From Isoetes taiwanensis (taxonomy: Eukaryota > Streptophyta > Lycopodiopsida > Isoetales > Isoetaceae): a stretch of 64,000 nt of DNA. The position numbers and the translations under genes are program-made. Shown here piece after piece: positions 23,925 through 34,913 of this stretch (its first letter is position 1; each line of letters starts with the position of its first letter). The notes below the pieces were generated by a model that was not told the DNA's origin, did not search any database, and saw nothing but the letters and a program-made list of their open reading frames with translations. The stretch is taken from the NCBI GenBank assembly GCA_021234155.1, contig JAJEKV010000038.1:4278847-4342846 (forward strand), read 5' to 3'.

Positions 23925-25745
23925 TTTTTCTTCATGGTTTGGTTTGTTCATTTCTATGTGATTTAGAACCAAAAGTCAAACATAGTTTTATTTAAGGAGA
24001 GGACACATTTGTATATATAATATTGGAAAGCTTGATAAAGAAGAGCCTGTTCCCGCATTTTTTTCAAGGGATTATATATAAGATCTTCAAAAACTACCCT
24101 TTATTACTAGTGAATACTATTTCTTTGATTTTATGTTAAACAATTTCTTCTGCGAGCAATATTAGATCTTCCCTCTTCATCAGTTACGTTTGCATACATT
24201 GTTGAATACTTCATTTCCAGCTTGCTTGGAGGTCCTACTTGCTTGATATCTTAGCCCATCGAGAAAATCTACTGAAGATAAAACGTGCCCCAGTCTCATC
24301 ATAAACATTACTGTATGGCAATATATATTTTCCTACTAAGGGTTTTTTCTCAAAAATCTGAAAGGGCAGGGCTTTTAATCCTGGTAGTAAAATTGGTACT
24401 GCTACATGCACCTACTATAGTACTATCTGGCATTTATTGCTACACATTATATTGTGTCCCATAGGCCAATTGGTCTCCGAGGATGTTAAAAACCAATTCA
24501 ATTCTGTTTGATGGAGCACTGTCGCAAATAATTTTTAAAAGTTTGCAGCTATGAGCATGTATTGATTAATGAGATGAGCAAGGGAATAAGCAACTATTGA
24601 TCCTCAAGTTATAATATACAATTGCAAATTATTTTGCTTTGTCATAAATATCCTATCATTATCATAATATTATTCAACATTATTTTGCTTTCATCATAAA
24701 TAATTGATCACTATTACCATATTATTATTCACATCGTAAATAGTCTAACACTATTTCATGGATGTCCCCTAATGACAAATAGAACAATGGCCTATTTTTG
24801 TCCATGAGGGACCACACTAACATTACTGAATAGATCTTGTCCCTAATTTATCTACATTGCATGTCCTCGGAATGAACAATAACACTATTTCATGGATGTC
24901 CCCTTATTACAAATAGAAGAAGGCCTTTGTATGTCCACATGAGACCATACTAACATTACTGTATAGATCCCGTCCTTATTTATGTATATTGCATGTTCTC
25001 GGGATGAACACGGGAATAAGGGATTGTTGATCCTCAAGTTATGATGTGCAATTGCAATATTATTTTGCTTTCATCATAAATATGTGATCATTATCCTATT
25101 ACTATTCATTTTGGAAATACTCTCATAATGTTTCGCGACCATTAGATCAAGGAATATTGTCAACAATATTCCATCAAATAACCTCACAACCATCCATTCA
25201 TTCCAAGTCAACAGGGGATAACACACCCTCCCCTTGACCCACCCCATAAATACAACTTATTTAATAGTTCTATCTTGATCAAATCGAGATACAACCTCTC
25301 ATACATATAGCACATTCATACAACACCATAACTAATTCAATAGGGCCTGGAGAGTCGAACCCCAGCAAAATGCCTATTTTATATGAACATTGCAACCATC
25401 CCAACTGAAGGATGACTACGTATGATCCTCTTCAACATATGAGAGTCCTTGCATGGTGGTAATTGATCTGTCGTCACTCAGCGCATTTGCTAGCGACACC
25501 AGAGCAATTACCACCATCCATACACATTCTAAACCTTTAGAAAGAATCTGCAAAGAATAAAACATGTACAAATCAGTGAGCCCGGGGAGTTGAAGCCCAG
25601 CAAGATGCCCATGCTCATCCGGGCATGGCAATTATTGCACAGAACGGCTGACTGAGCAACCTCAATTTTAACCAACAAAATACAAAATAAACACATCCAT
25701 GTATTACCCAAAAACTATTATACAATGCATTGAAGAAACTTCAAC
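23925..25745. other. No gene; dispersed repeat pair
   Basis: A repeat of about 130 bp (landmarks TATTTCATGGATGTCCCCT, ACATGCAATG-like and GAACAATAACACT) occurs at about 24750-24875 and 24885-25015, and a diverged third copy at about 35655-35790. Around these, CTCAAGTTATAATATACAATTGCAA recurs at about 24600 and 25030. It is an uncharacterised interspersed repeat family, with no coding potential seen. Confidence 0.6.
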
Positions 25746-25982
25746 TCAGCCAACCAACAACCATATAGAATCATTCATGGCCCTTGGAATCTTATAATGG
25801 GTCCTAAGAATGGTTTCGTAGTGCAAATGATCCACAATAGCATCACACTCTAGTGTTACTGCCCTAGTCAAGCATCTCCTATTACAAAACACAACCATGA
25901 CATCATAAAAACGTCTAGGAACATCCTGGCCAGACAGCTCGGATGTCACATTAACATCGATGGTTGTCCAATCTTGTCCCAA
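25746..25982 (-). CDS. Hypothetical fragment
   Basis: A 78-residue frame (GQDWTTIDVNVTSEL, then CNRRCLTRAVTLECDAIVDH, ending SIWLLVG). Its codon flow is even and it continues upstream in the same frame past the first Met. No domain is recognised. It could be one exon of an otherwise lost gene, or chance. Confidence 0.25.
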   Translation of the reverse strand: MGQDWTTIDVNVTSELSGQDVPRRFYDVMVVFCNRRCLTRAVTLECDAIVDHLHYETILRTHYKIPRAMNDSIWLLVG

Positions 25983-26309
25983 AGAAGATCCACTAGAAGA
26001 ATCTTCGATCTGAGGCCTTGCAGATGAACCTCCAATCGGAAAGAGCTCAGAGATAGTTTGTAGATAATGCCTTGGCCAGAGGGCGATTTAAAAAAAAAAA
26101 AGACCAGGGGGGGGGGGTGCATGGCCAAAATGACGAGGGGTGCATAGCACGCCCGAGCCATGTTGGCCTTGATGAAATTTTTTTGGAGGTGAACGACAAA
26201 GGGTCAAGGCATTATCTCCTTTAACGCACTGGTCCGGGGGTTTTCACTGATTAATCATGCACTAGAGACGCTCCAGATTGTCAAGTTACATCCTGTTTGA
26301 GCTCTATTT

Positions 26310-26485
26310 GATTAGAGCTTGCCTGCAAAGGAAGCTCTGCCCTGTTTCGGCAAAGCTGTAGAAATTTGAAATCTTAGACTCTTGAAGAAGCTTGTTTTTT
26401 ACTAGAGCATGTTGTTTGCAAGGGAAGCTCTGCCCTGTTCTGGCAAAGTTGTAAAAAACTAAAATCTCAGACTCTCAGAGGTAAT
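26310..26485. repeat. ~90-bp tandem duplication
   Basis: Two adjacent copies share GGAAGCTCTGCCCTGTT, GGCAAAG and AAATCT-AGACTCT phrases (about 26310-26395 and 26405-26485). Confidence 0.75.
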
Positions 26486-27596
26486 CTTCAGCACAGAGGA
26501 AGCCGTAAAAATAATCCAGCTCTGCATCCTCATGCATACCATGGCAATGACTATGAAGCTCTATTTTAATCCAACCGTGACACTATTTTGCCACTTTTGG
26601 CCTTAGTTTTGGAGATCCTTGTGTTTCTATCTAGGACTGCAACGGAATAGACTGGCCTTCTCCAACGATCACAATAGCCAGACCTCGCCCAACAATTGCA
26701 AAAAAGAAGAAGCACAACATCGAAGGAGAAGGTGCGAAGATGGCAGAGAAAGTCTTAGAATATTATGTGATTTTCAACGGATTGTCCTAAGATGTTATAG
26801 ATAAATCTATAAAATTTGAGGCATAATGACGTTTAGTTGGTAACAACTGTCGAATGGACCGTTCAGATCAAATCTCACGATGTAAACTTGAGGACCAATA
26901 TGTTAAGGAGGCGCAGACCTCTTTATAAACATTTTGCTATAATGAAAAGAAAAAGAGGAAGAGAAAAGTCTACCTCTGGCTCAGTCGATTCAGCAAAGGA
27001 ATAACACAGTCAAATTCCCAAGCGAAGACGAATTCCAATTTTTGCATGCAATAGGGTATGGTCACCATGTTTCGCGCACTTAAGAGGCAAACTCTTGTAG
27101 GTCGAGATACATTTGCGCGCTTAGACGTCCGCCGGGTGTTTTGGGTACCTAATGACATGGACTACAACTTTGCAGAACAAATTTTTCCAAAAATATCTAA
27201 AGTTAAGAAGTTATGGCATCCTGAGTTGGGGGGGTCTAGGCTCCCCCGTCGTTATTTCGATAGCCTCATTCGCGTATAACCGGAGCCTGCCGTCGCTAGC
27301 CTTATGGACCCGCTATGACGCCGAGTGTGCCTATGGCACTTAACACTACGTACGTCTGCCAGTCTCCCACGAGCGGGGACCGGTGCATCAATGAAGGCCT
27401 CATGATTACACCATTTTCACCATACCCGAGGCCCCCTACGCCCTCACGGTCGCCAGCTATCGTGCCCTAGGGTAACGGATACCATCCCCAAACTGGCCCA
27501 CCTTCGTCGATTTCCAGCCTCAATCCTTAAACCCTTCCTAATTCTTCAATCGATTCGCCCCTAAAATGCCCGGACCGACTCTGCTCCGGCTGCAGT
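26486..27596. other. No gene recognised
   Basis: The stretch from about 27060 to 27560 is richer in G and C than its surroundings and holds open frames on the plus strand (27058-27279, 27152-27343), none with a known domain. A foreign or captured segment is possible but not shown. Confidence 0.35.
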
Positions 27597-27749
27597 GTGA
27601 GAAATTGGCCATTAAAGCGAAGCTTTTTGGATATCTGGTTTGCTCAGGCAGCGCCAGACCCATCATTCCATTCGTTCTTTAAATTTGGAGTTCATTGTCT
27701 CTCAGCGACATTCTCAATATTCTTGATCAGCTCTATCGAAGCAGCACAG

Positions 27750-27834
27750 GTAAGCGTCGGCTTCTGTTGCCTTTTTCAGCTTAATTTGAATGTTTCTGGG
27801 TTAGTTTAAACATGTTTTTCTTGCATTGACACAG
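27750..27834 (+). other. Candidate intron in a 5' leader
   Basis: CACAG|GTAAGCG at 27749/27750 and a T-rich tract ending ...GACACAG|GCACAG at 27834/27835 form a good GT-AG pair of 85 bp, 14 bp upstream of ATG 27849. It suggests a transcribed plus-strand gene rather than a chance frame. Confidence 0.4.
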
Positions 27835-27848
27835 GCACAGCAGAGAAT

Positions 27849-28169
27849 ATGGATCAAGCACGTCAGACAAGCTTCCCTGGAAGCGGCCCGACCTGGGACA
27901 CTGCCAGGTCCGGAAGGAGGGGGGCATCGTCACCTGGCAAACGTCCTCGCGCACCGCAGAGCAATGTTCCCAGTCCCAGCAGCTCCACGACTTCAACAAC
28001 TCCGCCAGCAGAGGTTACCCGTGCTGTAGGATCATCCCTCCATGTTGAGGTGTCTCCGGAGATAGCAACCCAGGTTGAAAGGGCGCGCTGTGAGACTGAC
28101 CTAATCCACTGCCAGATTGTGGTTACTGAGGAAGACACCGTTCTATTTCAGAGCCTTGTTGGTCCTTGA
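27849..28169 (+). CDS. Hypothetical 106-residue protein next to an HTH gene
   Basis: The frame starts at ATG 27849 (MDQARQTSFPGSGPTWDTA). The N-terminal half is basic and rich in Ser, Pro and Thr; the C-terminal half (HVEVSPEIATQVERARCETD and VVTEEDTVLFQSLVG) looks folded. A spliceable 5' leader precedes it. It converges with two minus-strand genes of the same cluster (28646-29292 and 29389-30268). Its function is unknown. Being within a putative transposon cluster, it may be an accessory protein of a mobile element. Confidence 0.4.
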   Translation: MDQARQTSFPGSGPTWDTARSGRRGASSPGKRPRAPQSNVPSPSSSTTSTTPPAEVTRAVGSSLHVEVSPEIATQVERARCETDLIHCQIVVTEEDTVLFQSLVGP

Positions 28170-28645
28170 TTGCTTCCAGCCTTGTCTGCAATGGCTCCAC
28201 TGGACGACCTCGCTTCTTCACCTCCTCTTTTTTGGCTTATAAGAATGTAGAACTTCCCTCACCTGCCAATGTTTGATCTATAATGTGGCCTGCGGGTACA
28301 GAATTTTTGTGATGGGCTTAAGTGCCAACTTTTGTATCAGCCCTCGGGCTTCTTTGAAATGAATATGAGTTACACACTTGCAAGTAATGCACTTTACGTT
28401 TTGTCTTAACACAGTTCGTATTTACATATAATATCTGTGTATGTGTTTAGCATGATCCGAATGCAACAGAACTTTCCAAATTGGGCTGATGTTCCCCTTC
28501 ATTTGAAGACCAATGTTTGCTGTATTACCTGCCATGAGATCTGGTTTTCAGGTTAGACCAATTTATCAAACGTAAATATACAATGCAAAGAATATAGGGT
28601 TGATTTCATATTTAATGTTGTGTTGCTGCTACATGTGCTGCTACC

Positions 28646-29292
28646 TTAGTTGTCTAAGGTCTCGTCTATGGTCTCGTCACTGTCTTCAGCTACCTGCCAT
28701 GTGCAAATGTTAGATGTTAGTATTGTATCAGAAATGCCAGTTCTCTTAAGCATCACACCTGGTTAGTGAAAGTGTTGCCCTCCTCGAATCTTGGTGTTTG
28801 TACCGACCCTTCAGACATATTTGCCCTCCAAGTCTTTGCAAACTCCACATCCATTCCTCTGGCCTGAGAGATTATGTCCTTGTCCACGCCTATTTCGACC
28901 ATTTCTCGAATGATCCTAGCTTTGTCTATGGCCTTATCCCGTCATCTTTGGGGTCGAATGTCTTCTTTGCATAATTGACCCAACCTTGCCTATCCAATCT
29001 CATGGAATTCCCAGGGCCAATACCTGCGTGTGGCTGTGACTCTCCCTCCCTGTTGACCAAGTCCCAGGTCTTCAATGGTGACCTGATTGTACTAATGGAG
29101 TTTGGGACAGGTCGACCCGAGGCGAGGGAAGCCTTCTATGCTAACATCACGCACAGCAATAGCGTCTCGAGAGCACGGTGAGTATCTTCCGGTGCACATA
29201 ACATTCACTTCATCTTCACTATCATGGTCACTGCATGATCACTTCGTGTCGGTGTGGTCAATCCACTAACATCTTGATGTTCGGGGTCCATC
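28646..29292 (-). pseudogene. Acidic multi-exon protein, broken by small frameshifts
   Basis: From ATG 29292 the minus strand reads MDPEHQDVSGLTTPTRSDH. In a neighbouring frame it continues with SDHDSEDEVNVMCTGRYSP, then ISTIRSPLKTWDLVNREGES and MRLDRQGWVNYAKKTFDPKD. After a shift in a G run at 28938-28940 it continues with KARIIREMVEIGVDKD and FAKTWRANMSEG. The frame then reaches an excellent intron, CAG|GTGTGATG at 28759/28758 to GGCAG|GTAGCTG at 28694/28693 (65 bp). The last exon, 28646-28693, codes for an acidic tail (VAEDSDETIDETLDN) and ends in TAA. The consistent amino-acid flow across the breaks and the clean splice site argue that a real gene stood here. No known family is recognised. 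Confidence 0.5.
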
Positions 29293-29388
29293 TTTGAATG
29301 ATGTTCTCAATATTGGATCCCGATTGGACTCAACCCTTGCCTTATCCTCATTACGTTTCTAACCTCTAACCTTTTGCTCCTCACCTCA

Positions 29389-30268
29389 TCACTCATTGGT
29401 CTCTCGAAAAGTCAAGGCTGGATTTGCAACTCTTGAGATGCCCCTGGGGTACATGAGTGCTCTAAGTCTAGCAGTAGAGGCTTCAAATTCTGCATCAGCC
29501 TTCTTCCTATTTTCCCTTTCTTCCCTACTCTGTTGAGCTCTCTTGGCAGCCTCCTGTCTTTCCAATTTCCTTCTAGCAATTTCGAGTTTCATGGCTGCAA
29601 CTTGCTCATTCTTTAGTTTTGCTGCCTCAGCCCTTCTAGACCTCTCAACAGCCAAGGCCTCACAGAAGCCATCACTAGAGATGTGCACCCTCCCAATTAG
29701 GTCTGGGACTACGCCCCGATTCCTTGCCCTCGTGGATTGAGATTGTTGCATGCAGGCCTGTGACAATCTCACGTCTGTAGGGAGCTGCACACATGCATGT
29801 GCTGTTCCCATGTCACCAGATGGTACCACATATTGCAGTGAGGGTCTTAAGGTTGGATCAATGGCCATCTGTGCTGCCCTGACAGCTGAGAGTGTAACCC
29901 CCATTCCCTGCTCGGCTCTGGAGAGTGCCCACTTGACTAACTCTTCCTCTTGTAGAGTCGTTAGGATTTGTGGATTACCAGTCTGTTTGTGAGTTATACG
30001 GCCATACAACCAGTCCCTTATTGTTGATTCCGGGATTCCAGACCTTCTAGATGCCTCTCTAATAGATATACCATACTCACTTACCTCATCCAAGATGTCT
30101 GCCATTCCACTGCCCTCGTTTGCTTGGCCTCCTTGGCATTGTGGGCGATGCAGCACTGATTTGTGGTGTCCGACGCTTCCTCCTTGGAGCAGTAACTCTT
30201 TTCCTTGATGTAAATACTCTGTTACTGGCTTCACCATCGTCTCCTCTCTGACTTCTTGTGGAAACCAT
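29389..30268 (-). pseudogene. Pipsqueak/CENP-B-type HTH protein with a coiled-coil tail
   Basis: The likely true start is ATG 30268 (MVSTRSQ, then a Lys/Arg-rich segment). One base too many in the G run at 30114-30116 shifts the frame; the rest is open from 30237 in the other frame. There the sequence ADILDEVSEYGISIREASRR, then SGIPESTIRDWLYGR and TTLQEEELVKWALS, is the HTH_psq domain found at the N-terminus of pogo/Tigger-type (Tc1-mariner) transposases, which binds DNA. No DDE catalytic domain follows. Instead there is a long, charged, Ala/Arg/Glu-rich coiled coil (about residues 190-262 of the 282-residue frame). It may be an internally deleted transposase or a domesticated DNA-binding protein. 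The stop at 29389 is close to the next gene (29292), on the same strand. Confidence 0.65.
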
Positions 30269-30289
30269 GTCTATTATCGTGCTCCCCAA

Positions 30290-30890
30290 GGCCTGATATC
30301 AATAAGCTTGAAATTTGGAAGTTGAAGTTGGCTTTTTATTCTGTTGGGAGCCATAGCGGGAGCTTGGTATTCAAATTGGGCTTCGGTAATCGAGTGCTCT
30401 GGAATGGGCGCGAATTCAAGCAAGGGGCATTGAATTCTAATTTCGAATCGATATGATCAGGACTTTTAACACAGCCACGAGTGGGCAGAACTGTTCCACA
30501 TTGTGGACAACAATTACACGACACCGGGAAGTAGGGCTTCACGCTTAGCGGAGCTTTATTGCACATCAATGGTCAACAGCTGCACGACAACTGGCAACTG
30601 GGCTAACGCATCGCGTAGCTTTGTCGCAGTTATCGGTATCAGTTGCACGACACCGGGACACATGGCCGACGCATAACGTCCAGGCCATAACGGCCTCAGG
30701 ACATGCACATAACGTCCACGAGCCACACACCTAGTGAAGACGAGCGTCCAACCCACGGTAGAAGGGCCACTCGGCATGCCACATGGTGATGTCGCGTCGA
30801 GACGAGGGGGGGATGGCACGTGCTCCGAGGGACAGTCACGATAGGAGGCAACCATACCCTAGAACAACAAGAAACATGGGATACGACACT
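30290..30890. other. No gene; weak internal repeats
   Basis: Between the HTH gene and the LINE relic. The phrases CACGACACCGGGA and GCTGCACGACAACTGG recur at about 30517, 30577 and 30645. No coding region is supported. Confidence 0.4.
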
Positions 30891-31341
30891 TACAGAGTCC
30901 AAGAATAGCGTCCTTTTCGATTCGTAGATCGTGGCTTCCCATCCTGAATCTTGCCAAGGTGTCCCTCCTTGTCTTCCCTAATAGATTGTCCCTGTACATC
31001 TGTTGTCCTATCTGTTGGTCTGGGTTAAAAACTTCTGTCAGCCAGAGTGTTTTGGTACTGCTGTGTTTTTGCAGCCATGCTCTTGTCGCTCTGTCGGCCC
31101 AGTCTTCATTCCATTTTCCTTCATTTATTAGATCACCCAGATTTAACCCCATCTCTCTAGTCCATACTGCTACTTCCCTGAACCACCCGCTACCTGTAAT
31201 GATATGTGACTTGGCCGATTCGCTGACTGTGATTGTTGATAGCTTCCCAGTGTGATATGAACAGAAGAAATATTGGTATTGACTTAGGCATCGGATTGGA
31301 AAAGCAAAATATGGAAATGCGAACATTGGAACCGTCAACAA
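30890..31341 (-). pseudogene. LINE reverse-transcriptase C-terminal fragment
   Basis: Reading from 31341 downward, about residues 95-145 read WLTEVFNPDQQIGQQMYRDN and then RRDTLARFRMGSHDLRIEKD, matching the region just before the zinc knuckle in the LINE at 32.6-33.7 kb (RMRVSSHHLQIECGRW). The zinc knuckle itself is missing: the similarity ends at about 30910, next to a GTAAGTG motif, and a stop follows at 30859. It is a relic. Confidence 0.6.
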
Positions 31342-31916
31342 GTAGGCTCATATGGACCAATTCAATGAGGACAAGCATGTTGGTAACAACACAATTATCA
31401 TGAAAACTCTACAACTCCAAAACTATCAGAGAAACTCCTCTTCAACTAAGAGTCAATGTCACTATTCGAGGCATTTCATAGATCTGAAGTATTCAAACTA
31501 TTCCGAACCAAAATATCTGCCAATAACAATAAAACTCATGCGATTTAGTATTTGAAACTCTCAAGAATATTAGAGAAACTAATTGCATTGGATAGAGGAA
31601 ATATGGTCCAAGGTAGCAAGTTGAGACAAGATATTTAACAGGAGGAATTAAAAGAGAGAGATTCAAAAGAAAAAAGTTATTATAGGTGGTAGTCTAAAAA
31701 CTAAAAACCTATAATATTTGCGTAACTTTCAAAAAGCCAGTATCATAACATATATGCAGCCTAGAAACTCACCCATGTGAAGGATCGCCATCCGCAACAA
31801 GACACCATCCGTTCTTCACAAAAAAGAAAAACTTTAAATGCTTCTGTTTCGAATCCAGCATGCACCACCAGCATTTACGATATTTTCATAGGAATGCCAT
31901 AAAAAACTTTTGATAA
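31342..31916. other. No gene recognised
   Basis: AT-rich sequence to the left of the LTR retrotransposon. The last bases belong to the target site of that insertion. Confidence 0.4.
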
Positions 31917-31921
31917 TCTTA

Positions 31922-32558
31922 TGATACGAATGCCCTATTTTTCCTGCAAAACTCATCAACTTATTAGAAAGTAAAGCACCACAGGGTACTCGATTTACCA
32001 CCCAACCGGACCAACTAGAAGAGATGTCACCAAGTCAAGCTACTCCGCAAGACAAGATCTCTCTAGCCACCAACCACTGGTGTTACATGAACTCCTTCTA
32101 ATGATATGATCAAGCAAGGAACAAGAGATGATACTAGAAGGTAAGGCTAGACACATCATCAACATAGGAAGAAGCAGATCTAGCTGTGCAGTCAACTCAG
32201 ACCCCTATGCACCTTTCTGGGCATAACTTTCAAACCGTAAGGAATCTATGGACAACCAAGCCCAATCTGGAAACTAGACTTCAAGGGCTTTTCAACAAGG
32301 TAAGGATCGCCGATTTCTGAGCTGTGGTTGCGGAGATATCACGTCTCAAAGTTGTCCTTTTATTTATAGGTAATAATACCTTTTTTTGCCTTTTTGCTTC
32401 TAAATAAAGGTCAAGGTTTATTTTTAGCTCCCTCTTTGATAATAGCAAGGCTTGGACCTACTGGATGACTTTCTTACTTGATCATATCAATAAATATTGT
32501 TCCATGCAAGGCCACTCCCCCGAGCACCATTATTAGTTATTAACCTTAAACCATATCA
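31922..32558 (-). repeat. LTR (3' LTR of the element)
   Basis: Begins TGATACGAATGCCC and ends AACCATATCA on the plus strand. Nearly identical to the right LTR. The 3' LTR would supply the poly(A) site. Confidence 0.95.
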
Positions 32559-32573
32559 ATTCCTCCCCTTCTC
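32559..32573 (-). other. Polypurine tract
   Basis: On the minus strand GAGAAGGGGAGGAAT, directly adjacent to the LTR. It primes plus-strand DNA synthesis in LTR retrotransposons. Confidence 0.85.
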
Positions 32574-32589
32574 AGGATTGATCGTCCTC

Positions 32590-33708
32590 GATCAAAAACA
32601 TCTAAATGTATTGAAAAGGTTTTGTGAGCTTACAGAGATGACTGTAAATATAGAAAAGACAAAAGTCATGGTGTTTGGTACTAGAAAAATATGTAATTTA
32701 TACTATGATGGACAGGTGGTGGAACAGGTACATAATTACAGATATTTGGGCCTAGAGGTAACAGATACTTATACATGGAATGTTGCAGTGGACAAAAGAG
32801 TAAATGCAGGCAGAAGAGCACTATTTGGAATGCAGGCAAAATGTCGCACAATTCAATTGTGGGACTGGACTATGCGCCACCATTTGTATAAAGCACTCGT
32901 GCAACCAGTGGTTCTATATGGTTGCCAAGTATGGGGACCAAGGCTATCACGCAAGAAATGGAAAAGCATTGAATCTGTACAGAAACGCTTCCTGATGGAT
33001 GAGCTTGGAGTTAAACTCCAAACACCGTACCCAATGCTGCTTGCAGAAGCGGGAATGTTGCCTTTAGAGGCGGAGGCTCTTTGCCAATTTATTAGATATG
33101 TGCTTAGAGTTCAATCTCTAACGCCAGATAGATTGCCGTATAAAGTATTAGAAGCAAGCCGTGAGCATGGTTGGTATCATAAGGGAGTTGCATGGCTGAA
33201 CCGTTGGGGCATCTCAATGGTAGATATGCCTACAAAGCCAGAAGGGATCAAGGAATGGGTCAGGATGAAAGTTACTGATAAAATATGGGCAAATGCACAA
33301 GGAAAAATGGAATTCTATAAAAGAGAGATTAATCCTATGGTCACCTACATACCGCAGCAATATCTCCTTGATCATTTACCTAGAGCACACCAACACTTGA
33401 TTTGTCGGATGAGGGTTAGCTCCCATCACCTACAAATTGAGTGTGGACGATGGCGTCAGATCCCTAGGGACCAGAGAACATGTGAAGTTTGCGGCTCACA
33501 AGAAGTGGAAGATGAACACCATTTTCTTATCGCCTGTCCAGCGTACGCAGCCATAAGAGATCGCCATGGATTGAAAGAGTCGGATCTTCGAAATGTATAT
33601 ACAGTTTTTCAGTTACGCCCACAGTCGCTTGCATCTCTCCTTGAGGAGATATGGCAAGTTCGTGAGGTTTCTCTGCAGCGATGGACTGATTTGTCGCTCA
33701 TTTTGTAG
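32590..33708 (+). pseudogene. LINE reverse-transcriptase C-terminal region, open frame
   Basis: An open frame of about 370 codons without internal stops. It contains KTKVMVFG after the missing catalytic motif, NYRYLGLEV, LVQPVVLYGCQVWG, then the RNase-like or thumb region, and near the end the zinc knuckle CEVCGSQEVEDEHHFLIAC. The frame is intact, so this copy is much younger than the relics at 18.8, 30.9, 37.0 and 55.7 kb, but it lacks the endonuclease and the catalytic centre. An upstream ATG is not meaningful, because the frame runs into LTR sequence. Confidence 0.85.
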
Positions 33709-33800
33709 CACCTTTATATGTTTGTTTCTGTTTTTTCGTCTCCTAGACCGTAGGGTCTCTATGAGATAGTGAATAAATTTACTTTACTTTACTTTACTAT
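32590..33800 (+). mobile_element. LINE 3' fragment nested inside the LTR element, with a (TTTAC)n tail
   Basis: A 5'-truncated LINE in the opposite orientation to its host. It starts just after the catalytic motif (DQKHLNVLKRFCELTEMTVN) and ends in AATAAATTTACTTTACTTTACTTTACT at about 33770-33797, a simple-repeat tail instead of poly(A). As the host element is bounded by complete LTRs and a target duplication, this LINE either inserted after it or was carried inside it. No target duplication was found. Confidence 0.85.
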
Positions 33801-34897
33801 ATGGCAAATTTGACACAACCAAGTCCATGGCTACAACCTGCATAATAAAAAGTTGTCAAGTCCAGCCCTTTAGGCTGAAATTGCCTCAGTTCATTTAGAG
33901 GTCTTTCATTTCAATTCTATTAGAAATGGCCTCAATTTACTTAGAGGACTTGACATCCTTATAATCGTTAATAAGGAATTCTGGCAAAGTTCGCTCATAC
34001 TCCTGCGCAAGTCTCATTTACATCCTGAAAGGAAACCATCAAAGATCCCTTTTCAAAATTGATCTAATCAATTTCTAAAAAGCATGTTAGTCTTTCCCTT
34101 CTTGGGACTAATCTTGTCCCCCTAGGAATGTTCTTTTTCTGATCCTCCAAGGCAGGGTCCGCACTTGGACAGAAAAATCTCCATACTGATCCATCAAGTA
34201 GGCGTCCCTTACTTGAACAGTTATGGCATTCCTAGCCCTTTCTGATGCTCCAAGTAGCTTTTTCTACTCGGACAGAAAGTAAACCCTTTCCAGTCCTTCA
34301 AGTTAAATATCACCATTCAACTTGAACAAGAAAGATATTTTCCCCTTCCATTAGGAAGTAATAATACCAATTGTTAGTCCTTCTCTTCTTAGGAATAAAC
34401 TTAGTTCCTCGAGAAGACCTCCAAAAACCACAAATTGAACATCAACTTAATTTGTCCCAACAAAATGTTTACTAACCTCCACCAGAAGCACCAACTTTTG
34501 ATCAATGTCCATTCCAGTTTGCAATCTCCAGCACCAACCAGAAGACCTGCGAACATCAGGAATAACAAACATTCTATTCACATGGACATGAGCACCAACT
34601 CATTCCAATCTCTTGGACATGGCATCCGCTCATTCCAATCGTGGACCTGGCATACGCTCATTCCAATCATTTGGTCAAGAGCACCAACTCTTTCCAACCT
34701 TGAGGCACCAACCTCAGCCATAAGGATGCAATAAGAAATATCTAAAGATTCTAATCACAATCCCTAAACATCAATTTCATACCAGACAAGAGGTAACCTA
34801 TTTGCAATTTGCCCCTCTTGGACCTCTTGTGCTGCTTAGCCACTTAAATTTCCAACGCCTTCCATCACCCACAGTTCCGTTGGTACAGACCAAAACT
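33801..34897. other. Internal region of the LTR element, non-coding
   Basis: The remaining interior of the LTR retrotransposon. No gag, protease, integrase or reverse-transcriptase motif is visible on either strand. Short CATTCCAATC- and AGCACCAACTC-type phrases recur at 34590-34700. Confidence 0.7.
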
Positions 34898-34911
34898 GGG
34901 CTCTGATACCA
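34898..34911 (-). other. Primer-binding site
   Basis: TGGTATCAGAGCCC on the minus strand, complementary to the 3' end of initiator methionine tRNA as in many plant LTR elements. It lies 2 bp from the LTR. Confidence 0.9.
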
Positions 34912-34913
34912 AT

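Noticed and set aside
27058-27560. Organellar DNA insertion in the GC-richer stretch
   Set aside because: No plastid or mitochondrial gene, rRNA or tRNA could be recognised in it.
32497-32589. N-terminal extension of the LINE frame
   Set aside because: This part lies in the LTR and polypurine tract of the host element; it is not LINE coding sequence.
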